Positions 43,850 to 55,000 of a stretch of 64,000 bases of DNA are shown here, piece by piece (positions within the stretch are counted from its first letter, which is position 1; every line of letters begins with the position of its first letter). A program made the translations under genes and the position numbers. The DNA is from Heligmosomoides polygyrus polygyrus (lineage: Eukaryota > Nematoda > Chromadorea > Rhabditida > Heligmosomidae), in NCBI GenBank assembly GCA_947396885.1, contig OX377201.1:23103923-23167922 (forward strand), in the 5' to 3' direction. A model generated the notes under the pieces. It did no database searches. It had not been told where the DNA came from and saw only the letters and a program-made list of their open reading frames with translations.

Positions 43850-45150
43850 AAAATTTATACACTGTTTGAAAGGTGATAACTTTGCTCACAGCAAAGGTAC
43901 TAAAAAGTTAAGAGCCTATATAAAAGCTTAGAAAAATAGAAATGCTCTGACATATAGAAGGTATGGGATGCGCCATGCACTCAGCGGAAAACTTGCATTT
44001 TGCACTCGATTGATTGTGTTTCGCTTGAATACATTTTATAAATTTTTCGCAAAGTGGCCGTTTCGATTGATTTGTGCTTTTTTTAAACTAAAACCTACAA
44101 TCACACTATGGCTTGCAAACAATCTGGGGTATTCTAGAAAATGAAGGTACTCTGTGAAAGGTTGTAATATTGCTGCTAGTGAATCTTTTGAAAACGTTTG
44201 AGATTTATATGAAAGAACAGAATAATGAAACTACTGTGGCGTGCAAATAGTCAAGATTGCGCCACGCCCCCGCCTGCAACCTTGCATTTCCGACTCGATT
44301 GGTTGACATGCGAGTTTATTGATTGCACAATTAAAATGTGAGCAGGAACACCCATTTTCCAAAAGGGATTCTTTGGAGCGATGAAGCAACATTCAAGGTG
44401 AATGGAGAGGTTAAGCGGCATAATTACAGCTACTGGGCGACGGGAAACGTTAGAACAACCACAGCACAGGTTAATCTGGCTGAGTATTAACGAGATTGTA
44501 GCAAGCATTCAGCCCATGCACTATCAATCGAGTCTGAAATGCAAGGTTTCAAGCGGGAGCATGGCGCAATCTTGATTATTCACATACTACAGAAATCTAG
44601 CTACCTTGTAATTTTATATAAGTCTCAAACATCCTCAAAATCTTCACTAACAGCAATGTTAGAGCCCTTCAAATAGTACCTGCACCTTGTGACATTCCCT
44701 GCATTTTTCGCAAACCAAATTGTGATCTTAAGTTTCGAACCTTAAAAGAAGCACGAATCAATTGATATTGTCACTTGGGAAGAAATTATAACAAGTATTC
44801 AAGCGAAACGCAATCAATCGAGTGTGAAATGCAAAATTCCAGACGAGTCCATAGCGCAATCCATACCGCTCATATGTCAAAAAATTTCATTTTCTTATGC
44901 TTTCGTATGAGCTTTTAACTTCTTCAGTACCTTTACTGTGAGCAAAGTTATCACCTTTCAAACAGTGTGAGCCTTCTTTTCCTCAATGCCCCGTTTTGTT
45001 AAATCTGACTATGGAGCCTTTTTCTCCTGTTTTTCTTAGTATTGTTCGTGTTCTACAAGAATCATTGAATTGGCACATCCATATGGGTGTATTTATAAAA
45101 AATAAATAATAACTAAATAAGTATACATTTTTTGAGACACCCTGTAGTGT
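43850..45150. mobile_element. nested inverted-repeat Tc1/mariner-superfamily element
   Basis: Outer arms: GTGTCTCAAAAAAATTTATAC at 43853 and its inverse GTATACATTTTTTGAGACAC ending near 45143, plus the longer pair CACTGTTTGAAAGGTGATAAC (43859) and its inverse (about 44950-44970). Inner arms pair about 44150-44320 with about 44500-44670 (GCGCCACGC/ATGGCGCAATC, CTGCTAGTGAATCTTTT). Between the inner arms is a small piece of transposase coding sequence. It looks like an internally deleted element whose ends were duplicated in inverted form. Confidence 0.65.
44366..44495 (+). pseudogene. transposase relic, IS630-Tc1-mariner type
   Basis: The plus-strand translation gives ILWSDEATFKVNGEV, KRHNYSYWA and RTTTAQVNL. 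The WSDEATF...NG...NR/KHN...YW pattern is the region around the first catalytic Asp in a branch of the IS630-Tc1-mariner superfamily. About 40 codons survive, then a stop. It sits in the centre of the nested inverted-repeat element and supports its superfamily assignment. Confidence 0.6.
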
Positions 45151-45906
45151 GTCATTCTACTTTTTATTGGCAGTTATTCCGAATCGTGCCCAGTTCAAAA
45201 TGGAAAGAACAAAGTAAAACGACAGTAATAATAACTAAGGATAAAATAAATGATAAATAAATAGAAAATAGCCGACGTAGATCGTAGATCTGGATTTTGC
45301 ACTGCTTACCCTTGTGTTAGATCCTAAGGGGATCAAGAACAGGCAGACAAAGTTCGAAGAATTTTTGGGCATTGGAGGACATAATGTGGCGGCACCTAGT
45401 GGAGGCACATACGGGCCCGTGGGTCCACGAACACACAAAGGCAGTTCCTTGGCCGTGTGCCACTTACGCCTAAACATCGGGCGAGGCGCTGTTTATTGGT
45501 AGACAGCTTGACGTGCGCCGCGCAATAAACACTTCGAGGGGTCTGCTGAGTGAAGCGGTCCCTCTCGGCGTCAAAGGCCCAGAAACGTATGGACGAGAGT
45601 GTCCTAATAGAGTAACAGTATTGAGAAGATGTCTAACGGGTAGATTAATCGCATTTAGAACTCTCAGAGAAGTCTCCAGATAGACCAGGACCTTCGGATG
45701 ACCTTACTAGGTCCGACACCTAATGCAGTTTCCCCGAGTTAATGCCATAGGGGTTGTCTCAGTTTTGTTTTAACTGAAGCAGACCTTCTGATTCCTGCTC
45801 TTCATTCATAACTTTACCAGAGCCTCCATGCTGTGAAGGTAGACTATTTCAGGTAGACAACAGGAGAACAAGTAGACTATTTCTGTAATCAATTCCGTCT
45901 ATTATT
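45151..45906. other. unassigned, no recognised feature
   Basis: Open frames on both strands at 45235-45502 (63-80 codons) have no recognised family. They include a GGCACATACGGGCCCGTGGGTCC segment richer in G and C. No gene call is supported. Confidence 0.3.
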
Positions 45907-46103
45907 AAAGTATAAAGCATGGCGTTACTCTACCCCTTTTGGGTGCGCCACGCATTCTTCTTCTACGGGATGTCGCGGAGGCGATGTAAATGCATATTTG
46001 ACCACACGATGACTTGGTTGGCTTTGGCGGGAAATGCGAACCAAGAACCTGGTATCGGGTGCACGCACAGCCAGAACCTTCTCGGACTGCGCTACACGCG
46101 CAT
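45907..46103 (-). mobile_element. tRNA-derived SINE with internal deletion
   Basis: Minus-oriented copy with a good head (GCGTGTAGCGCAGTCC on the minus strand near 46100), B-box region TGGTTCGCATTTCCCG near 46035, and 3' part GCGCCACGCATTCTTCTTCTACGGG. About 85-90 bases of the body are missing between GATGAC and TTGGTTGGC. Confidence 0.8.
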
Positions 46104-46319
46104 GCGTGTAATATTATTTATTGTTTATTTTATTTTTATTTTTTATTATTTGCTATTTACTAATTTATTCCGTTCAGTAAAAGCAAAGTGCCGGATGCGT
46201 AGCAAGAGGAGCACCCGGCTGTCAAGTGATTTTACAGTGTGCGGCAAAATTACCCGTGCACTGAAAATTCAGTGGCATTTGAAAACCAAACTTCGCAGAT
46301 CAATTCTTCTTCTTCTTCT

Positions 46320-48544
46320 TCAGCGTTTGTCCCGCTTCGTGGCGGGGTCCGCTATTCTGGTGTCATGACGCCACCTTTCCCGATCCAGCGCTAGATCGGG
46401 GTGGACACCAGCTACTTTCAAGTCCGTATGTAACGTATCAGCCCAGCGCTGCTTCGGTCGCCCTCTAGGCCGCTTTCCTATTACCTCGAAGTTAAGGCCT
46501 ATCTTGCGGACGCTGTCTTCTTCTCCACGCAGAACGTGGCCGTACCATCGTAGGCGAGCTTCGCGCATCTTGTCAGTTATCGGCGCGACACCGAACATCT
46601 GCCGAATAGCATCGTTTCGGATGCGGTCCATGCGGGTGACTCCAGCCGTCCAGCGCAGCATCTTCGTCTCCATGACGCTGAGGCGCGTTTCAACTTCCTT
46701 GGTCTCAGACCAACACTCAGCGCCGTACATCGCTACCGGCCGGACGACTGCTCTGTATATCTTCGACTTCAAGCGCTCCGGTATCTTCCTATCGCAGAGC
46801 ACGCCAGTCAACGAGCGCCACTTGGACCAAGCTGCACTCACGCGTGAATTCACTTCAGTCATCAGTTTGCCGTCAGACGCCACTGCTGATCCCAGGTACT
46901 TAAAGACCGCAGTGCGTGGAAGCTCGATGCCGTTAACCTTGATGGAGCTGGACTCGGTAAAGTCCGTCGTTAAATACTCGGTCTTCTTCACGTTCAATCT
47001 GAGTTCAAACCGCTCCAAGCGATCACACCAAGCTTGCAACTCTCGTTCGAGTTCTCCTTTATCTTCGCTAGCGAGCATCACGTCATCGGCATAAAGCAAC
47101 GTCCAAGGGACGGGCTTCTGAAGATCTCGTGTGATGGCATCCATGACGACAACGAAGAGGAGTGGGGAAAGCGCAGAACCCTGGTGTACTCCGACAGAGA
47201 TGGGAAACTCCATCGAGGTTCCAGCTGCAGCTTGAACTCGACTCTTTGGACAAGAGTAGAGAATTCGCACCCACTCTATGAGCTCTTCAGGAACTCCATG
47301 TTGACGCAGGGCGTACCATATCACTTCACGCGGTACGCAGTCAAAGGCCTTCTCCAAGTCGAGAAAGGCGATATGTACTGGCTTCTGTTTCTCGCGATGC
47401 TTCTCTATCAGGAGGCGGACGGCATGTATGGCATCAACGGTGCCACAGCCAGCCACGAAGCCGCACTGATTGCTGGAAAGCTTGACGATGTCCCGAATTC
47501 GTCCATCGACAACTCGCTCAAAGATCTTCATGCTGTGCGAAAGCAAGCGAATCGGACGGTAATTGGAGCATCTGCAGGACTACCCTTCTTCTTCCAAATC
47601 GGGATCGTCGTACTTTGGCGCCAACACTCAGGCACTTTCTTCTCTCTTCTACCGTAGAGATTTCCTCAAAATAATCGCGCCATCGCTTCAATGCCTTCTT
47701 GCGGTCCATAAGAAGATGGCCGTTCTCATCATTGATGCCGAAGAACTTCTCGATGTCCTCGGTCTGGCGATGGCGATTCTTTGCAAGTCGGTACAGATAC
47801 CGCTCACCATCGCGAGACTCGAGCTTCTCGTTGACATCTCCATAATGAGTGGCTTTTGCAACAGCCACGGCCTTCTTTGCAGCTTTCCTCGCTTCTTGGT
47901 ACTTCCGCCAGTTATCGGCCGTCTTTTCGCCGAGAAACACGTGATAAAGCGACTTCTTCTCTCGCACTTTTGCTTTCACGTCATCTGTCCACAGCCATGC
48001 CTGCTTGTCGACCTTCCGTCGCCCAGGCTTCGTAATGCCGAGTACCGACTGTGCAGCATGACGAATCGCGTCGGTCGTTTTCTTCCAAGTTTCGTCGACA
48101 GTCGTGACTGTCGGTAACCGCACGCGAGAAATCACAGCTGCTTCCTTCTCTCTCATTCGCCACCACTTGATTCTTGCTGCACCGCATCGCTCGACCTGTC
48201 AGCCTCGGAAGGGCGATCTTCAAAGTGCAGATCAGCGGTCGGTGCTGTGGGGCGACCGTCTCCTACGGCACCATCTTCGCGTCTGTGACAATGCTCCGGT
48301 CACGATCCTTCACAAGCACAAAGTCTATCGGAGACTTGGGGCTCCCACTATAATATGAGATGAGGTGGGAGTCGCGTTTTCGGAAGACGGTGTTTACAAT
48401 GGTGATACTATGCGATTCCGCATACTCAAGAATGCGCTCACCATCGGCGTTACGTGATCCGTATCCGAAGCCACCATGACAGCTGTACTCGTCTTTCGTA
48501 GCACCTACGTGCCCAGTAAGGTCACCTGCGACTATGATGACATC
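46320..48544 (-). pseudogene. RTE/BovB-type RT with part of the endonuclease, broken
   Basis: 48544-48263 continues the endonuclease (VAGDLTGHVG with the catalytic Asp, and PIDFVLV), then stops. 48156-47640 is the linker between domains. Around 47640 about 80-100 residues of early RT are missing, and a frameshift leads into 47546-46320. That part contains FLDLEKAFDCVP, GVHQGSALSP, LLYADDVML (active site), LRWYGHVLR and RPRGRPKQRW, ending in a stop after IADPATKRDKR. The motif order and C-terminal RWYGHVLR/GRPKQRW signature fit BovB/RTE-type elements. Missing RT motifs and frameshifts make it inactive independently of the BEL insertion. Confidence 0.85.
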
Positions 48545-48993
48545 TAATGAAGTCCGCCCTTTTGGTTGCTCGCCTGTTTCCAACTCAGTGGCACACGAAT
48601 ACCAACTAGACCCACACGGAATTTGTTTTTGACCAACGGCGGACCTCAAACTTGGGTAATTAAACCATTTATATTACATTTAAAAAACAATAACAACAAA
48701 CGCCTAAATCAACCAATCTTAACTTGTTAAACAGGACAACGGGACAACAGGACCGTCGAAATGAGATATCAACTGAAATCGTTAAGCAGGACTTGAAGAA
48801 TAAAATACCGACAAATGCGGAGAGCCGTATAAAAACACAAAAACAAAAGAAATCGTCCACATAGTTGCGTATTTATGCAAAAAGAAATGTTTACAGACGC
48901 CCCATGCGTCTAATCTGCCGTCGCGATCTCTCCGCAAAGAACACATCCTATTGATTGTCGAATTCCTTGACTTTAGAAGACGATTTGTCGTCA
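48545..48993 (-). repeat. BEL/Pao 3' LTR
   Basis: 449-bp direct repeat of the LTR at 58780-59228, differing at one base by eye (TTTAAAAAACAA here, TTTAGAAAACAA there). On the minus strand it starts TGACGAC and ends CTTCATTA. ACATC at 48540-48544 is the target duplication. The element's stop codon lies 31 bases before it. Confidence 0.95.
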
Positions 48994-49024
48994 CTCCGGC
49001 CCGTCGTCGATTGATCCGTTGACG

Positions 49025-52000
49025 TCACTTCCCTCTCGATGATTCACCGTAGGCATCGCGTATCGCTCTCAGCTCTCTCCTCGCATTCTCGAGCATTGCG
49101 CGTGCGAGGGGTTTTTTATCGGGAACGTTGCATAGCGAACGGTGATGGAAACGACCATCCTCTGGTATCAGCACCTCAAACGCGGTTCCTATTACTCTGG
49201 AGCAATACCAGCACACCTTCTCTTTCAGTCCACATTCGGACTCTTCGTGGTCCATTTCTAGGCAGAATTTACAGCATCCCATGGATCTCACAATGTTCCT
49301 ACGCGCATCCCCACTTCGCCACAGAGTACACGCGTCGGAAAAGTGCTCTCCTTCGGCTCTGCAAAACGCGCACTTCATTGTCGGCGATATGCCTTTACAA
49401 TCGTCCTCCCGATGTCTATAGGGAAACGACGCGAGAGCCTTCTCCATCTTAGCGATCTCTCTTTCAAGTTCACGAGCACGTTGGCTCTCGCCGAACACTA
49501 TCGGAGGAGCGACCGCTTCCACTTTGGCACCTGAAGGAACGCGATTTTGCTTTCCACGGTCACGTGGAGGCTCGACTTTCCTCACTTTGACCGCTGGCTC
49601 GTCGTTCTTAGTGCTTATTTTTGCCTCCGATTCTCGATTATCGCTCACTTCGTTGACCATACGGGACCAATACTCGTCGTCTGCAATGCTCTCGTCGTTA
49701 ACCATTACGCGAACTTTGTTACCATCCAAATGCCTTTTTTCATTTGCATTCAAATGCACTGCTAGCGGGCCTTCTTCACCGGCATTGCCTGATTTGTCCA
49801 TGACTTGCACTGCTTTCTTCAAGCGGTCCATTTCAGCTTCTTGAACGTTCATTTTCTTTCGGCAATCCTCGACCTGAGAGGTTGTAGACTTGATGATGGA
49901 CTCTTGAAGTGAAACGATTTCTCTTCTGACGATCAGCGACACAGCAGAAGGTGTTAGCGAGGCCTCTTCTTTTAGCGCCGTCTCCTGTTTCTGCAAGTGT
50001 TCTTCCATCTGCTTGATTATTGCGTCCAGCATCATTGTTTTTTCACCAATCAGAACGAGGAGAGGAAACTGTCGGCCGTCGAGACCCCTTTGCTTCTCTA
50101 GCCATTCACGGTGTTCGAAACGCGAAATCTGACCGGCCTGGACCATGCGATCGTACAACGCGTCCGTCAAGAGGTAACGGGTACCTAAATCTGCCAAAGC
50201 CTTATATGGATCTTTACATTCAACTAACGCATTAGGAAGACGATGACACGTACCAACGCGAAGAATCTTTTCTTTTGTTGTTTCTGCATTCCTCATCCAC
50301 CGAGCTAGAAGGGGAACTTGTTCGCCTGGTCCGGCCAACAAGAAAGATTCGTCTTCTTTGACGAATTCCCACTGAATTTTGAGCGTGGACGCGAGGTCTG
50401 CCTGTCGGCGCAGGCAGTCGAGATGTTGCACGAGTTCGGCTTCTAGCGCCAGCGATGATGGGACAGGTGTACGTAAGAGAGCTTCCAAAAGCGTAGTATC
50501 TCCGTCCATTTCTTTCTGCACCATCCTGAAAGGAGAACATACGCGACGGAGTGTTATTGTACCCGATATTCCTCTGAATGCATTTTTGTAAGTTTCACTG
50601 CGGATTTCTTGGAAAATCGATATCGGCCTGATGTTTTGCGCGTCGATGTTATGATTACAAATATCTGCGTCTCCTTGACTGCACACTACGCGCAAGAACG
50701 CGACAACCAACACCGGTAGCCGAAAAAACAACTGGAAGAGGTACCGGCAAAAGCGAAGTGGTACGCGAAGAATGAACCATATGCAACGCAATCCACACGT
50801 CGATATAAAGACGTACGTAATGCCTGCGGTAACTAAAACAGTGATGATTGCTAGAAGGAGCGATTTGTACCACTCGAGGAAGATGTCAGCAATGTGAAAG
50901 AAATCAGGCCATTGCACCTCTGATACGTTGCTACCTTTCCCTGATAACCACGAATTCATCATAGCTGAGGCCATGTGAGTAAATTTCAGGATACCAGCTA
51001 TTTCGAATCTTGTGGTAACACTTCCGCATGAAACCTTACACTCGAGATGGATTCTTGCCACCATAAAGCTGAATCTTAGCTCGCTCTTTACCCCGTTTTC
51101 GTCGCATTTGATTGTGAAGCTCGTTTTGCCACATAGAACCTCTGCCTGTATCGATTTCGATGACTTACAGCTTACTCGAGCGACTGCTCCTCTTGCGCAT
51201 TTGTAGCACCCGGTCAGTAACGCGCTATTTACGGTGCAGATATCATCATCTACGCGAATCGCAGTCTTCAGTTCATCCTCGAGCGTCATAACAATTTCGG
51301 AAGTGGTCATTGTGGGGACACTGGCTTGAACGCCTCCCTCACTAGTCCGTCGAAAAGATACTGAGGGTCTCACGACTGGAAGACTATATTGTATATTATG
51401 AAACCACTCTGAAATGTTCAGTCCTTTGCAATTACAGTTCGCTTTCGTTTCAGCGGGATTGCAAACACAGTCTGCCACTACCTTGCATTGTAGACTTTCT
51501 GCTGCTTTAGCGCTGCGGCACTGTAGGGCTGGAATGAAACGCGTATCCCATAGCGCAGTAGTCCTGCCATTCGTGATAAAGGGCATGTTAAGCGAAGGTA
51601 ATGGTGGAAGTGTCAGCGAACTGAGAGTGAACGAAAATGATTTCCATTTGACTGCAACGTTTGGCCGCATGAATGCTACAAATGACTGAGTTTTACCATT
51701 CAACGCGTTCATATGACTGATCTTAACTTTCGCAGCTTCAGTCCATCTGCTACAGCGGAAGATTTCGAAGATGTCTCGAGTACTCGGGGTGAGATAGATC
51801 CGGTAGAATAGACAACCTGAGCTCCAATAGAAGCAGTCACAGCCCAGACCACCGCAGGATTCTACACACGATGTAATCCCCGGATATCGATTTCCTTCTT
51901 CTAATTCTGGTACCAAACTCGAACTGTTTATTGCCGCGCATTTTTCACCCACACACGAGCCTGTGTGAGGACATCTTTTGCTGTCAATGATGTTGTACGC

Positions 52001-55000
52001 GGTGTCTCGAGTATACATAAGACTTTCTGGTTCACACGTTAAGATAAGTGAATTCCAGAAGACTCGAACTTCATGCACCGTAGTTGAGTTGTTTCTCAGT
52101 TTCAGGCATGCCTCTCTGCTGAAAGGATTCACCTTCAGCACCTCTGAAACACGGACCTTACAGGTCTTATTTCCCTCTGCACATACTGTCATGTGGTGAA
52201 AGAAAACGTTCACCTGCTGGCATCCGCACACCGCGACAACTGCTATGATCATAACTACAGCTAGCAGTTCAGTAATATCAGCAACCTGCCGCGGCGCTGT
52301 TCGCTGAAATCTTCGGAATAGCCATCTCAGAGAGAGCTGAACAACGCGGCCAAACAATGTTGCTATCACGCGCAAAGGTCTTCCCACAACCATAGGCACG
52401 TACAGTAACACGTAGCATCCTGTCAGAAGCAGATAAAACAAAAGCGCGAATAATGCTATAGCTCCCAATGGCCAGCATTCCGGATTGAACAACACAGCTG
52501 AACACATGACGCAGTCGACATTTTCGCAAAATGGAGCAGCAGGGCATACTGTTTCTATTACCTGTACTGAACCGTTTTCTTCGAATTTCCACTGCACTTC
52601 GTGATCGTGGAGAACAACCTGGGGAGGTAACCGTAGAACCTCGTTAGTACGCGGATCTTCGAATTTGACACAGTTTACTTCGGTGCATACCTCGTAACGC
52701 GTTTTATAAGGTGAAACCAGTTGTACTCCTCCTTGTAAGCAGCGAATGTGGCGCAAGTTTGGATGACGTTTAGGAGGAATTTGAGCATACGATGACGGTA
52801 TAATTGAAAACATTCCCATAATTGAGCATAGCATGAGAGGGAGGATATTTCTATTCGCTGAGTTCACCAGATCTTCCGTGTAGGTAATGTTTTTCCGTGG
52901 ACGAAGGTTGTAACGGGTTGATTGTGGAGTATTCGGAGAATTCTCTTTTAACGCGTCTGGTTCTCCCTCTTCATGGCTGTTGTCGCCAGAGCGGTGAAGC
53001 TCTTCTGAGGCTTCTCTCTTTGCGTCGTCTTCCATTTCCAACGGTATTAGAAGGTTTAAGGGTCTTCTAATTTTTCGACGCGATGGAAGAAGTACTACCG
53101 CTTCTCGAACAACTCCTTTGTCATTTTCCAACAGTTCATCAATTCGTCCCATCTTCCATGAATGTCGAGGTTGCAAGCCGTCGCTTATGAGTACAACCTT
53201 GCCTTTCTCTGGAAGATAACTGCTTCCTCGCTGCCTTCCTACCTCGCGTTGATGCTTCTCCCGTAAGGCAGTTAAGTACTCGCTTTGCCAGATCTGCCAA
53301 AATCGCTCCGGTATTTTGCATGAGCTCTTCAAAGCCTCAATTACTTGCATTTTCGACTGGAACAACGCGCGGTCTTCAGGAGGAAGATAGGTGGGGTCAC
53401 CATCCGTTTCCTGTGTGGAATCAAGCGGAAAAGGAATTTCGAAGTTATTCTGCAGAAAATCGATGGGTCTAAGTACTCGATCTGCCTCTGTACCAGATTC
53501 CACGTACACCAAGGGTCTGGTGTTTAGCAGTCCTTCTATTTCGGTGATCACCGTTAATAGCTCTTCAAAGGGAGGAACGCGCTTCCCTAAACTCTTAAAG
53601 AGTGCCAGTTTGACAGATCTTATAAGACGTTCATAGACACCTCCCTGCCATGGGGCATACGGAGTAATGTAGATCCATTCGATCTCGTGGTCGCTGGCAA
53701 ATTTAGAGATTTCTGGATCTCGACACGCGCTCTTGCTGCATTCCTCTAGGACAGCGTCGCCCAGAGTAAACGTCGGCGCATTGTCACTGGTTATCGACCT
53801 AGGTACACCCCTTCTTGCGAAGAATCTGCGCAGTATCTGGAGAAACGCGTACGTCGACAAATCCGATACGATATCTAGGTGAAGGAGTCTTGTCACCATA
53901 CAAGTAATTATGCAGCCGTAAGCTTTCTTTATTTCCCCTCCTCCACCGTCGATCATGACGGGACCGAAATAGTCCAATCCCACGTGCTCAAAAGGACGCG
54001 ATCGTTGCACCCGTCGTGATGGAAGGTCTCCTTGCTCTGGATACTTATATGGCAAGTTGTTGAATTTTTGGCATGCAAGGCAGCCTCGGATAAACTTCGT
54101 CACTTGACACCTTAGCTGTGGAATCCAGTAACGCTGACGGATAAGCGCCATAGTATGCCCCACTCCAGGATGGCCCTTTTCGTGATATCCTTGGATTATG
54201 AGTCGGGACAACCATGACTTCTGGAGGACCAGCATTGGATACTGAGCTGAAGTTTCCAACGCGCTATTCCCCATTCTTCCGAAGCATCTTAAGATTCCGA
54301 ATTCATCTGGGCGCAGATTCAGATGGTGAAGGGTTTTTTGACCATTTTGCTGGATTGACGATATCTGATGTTGCCTTACCAGCATTTTCCCAGCGAGTGC
54401 GATTTCAGGTCCCGTTAATGAATCCGAGCCGAGTTCTTCCATGTCTTTGTCGAAAAACTTCGACATCTTCATGGAATGTTTTCTCCTCTGAACTCTTGTA
54501 GCCAAAGCTCTGATGAATCGCATAACGTAAGCTACAACGCGCTTGATGCGACTGAGGGACTGATATCGGATTCTCTGGAACAACTCGATGTCGTAGACCT
54601 CCTCTTGCGCTACGGCGTTTGAGGTCGACACTTCTTCCTCTAGTTCTTTGTTGAAGGTCATTTCAACTACCATGGCTTTGAAGACGTCATCCCAATTCTT
54701 CAGCGGAACACATAAAAAGGGAGGTCCCGTCCACCAAAAATGGTCTAGGAATTCCTTTTTTCCCAGTCCTCTCGAGGCACAGTCTGCAGGGTTATAGTGA
54801 GAGGAAATATGGCCAAGCTGGACCTCATAACCGCAGTTTTTTATGCTGGTTATAATTCGTTGGATTTCGATAACGCGATTTTTGATAAATGGACCTGCGT
54901 CGTGTCGTACCTTGCTCCTGACCCAGTTCAAGGCTATTTCTGAGTCAGAGAGCACAATTACGCGAGAAATCTGAACCAGATTCTTTATCTGGTTGAATAC

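Noticed and set aside
47034..47657. 207-codon plus-strand open frame (and others at 46504-47094, 47563-48117)
   Set aside because: They lie antisense to the RTE reverse transcriptase and have no domain of their own.
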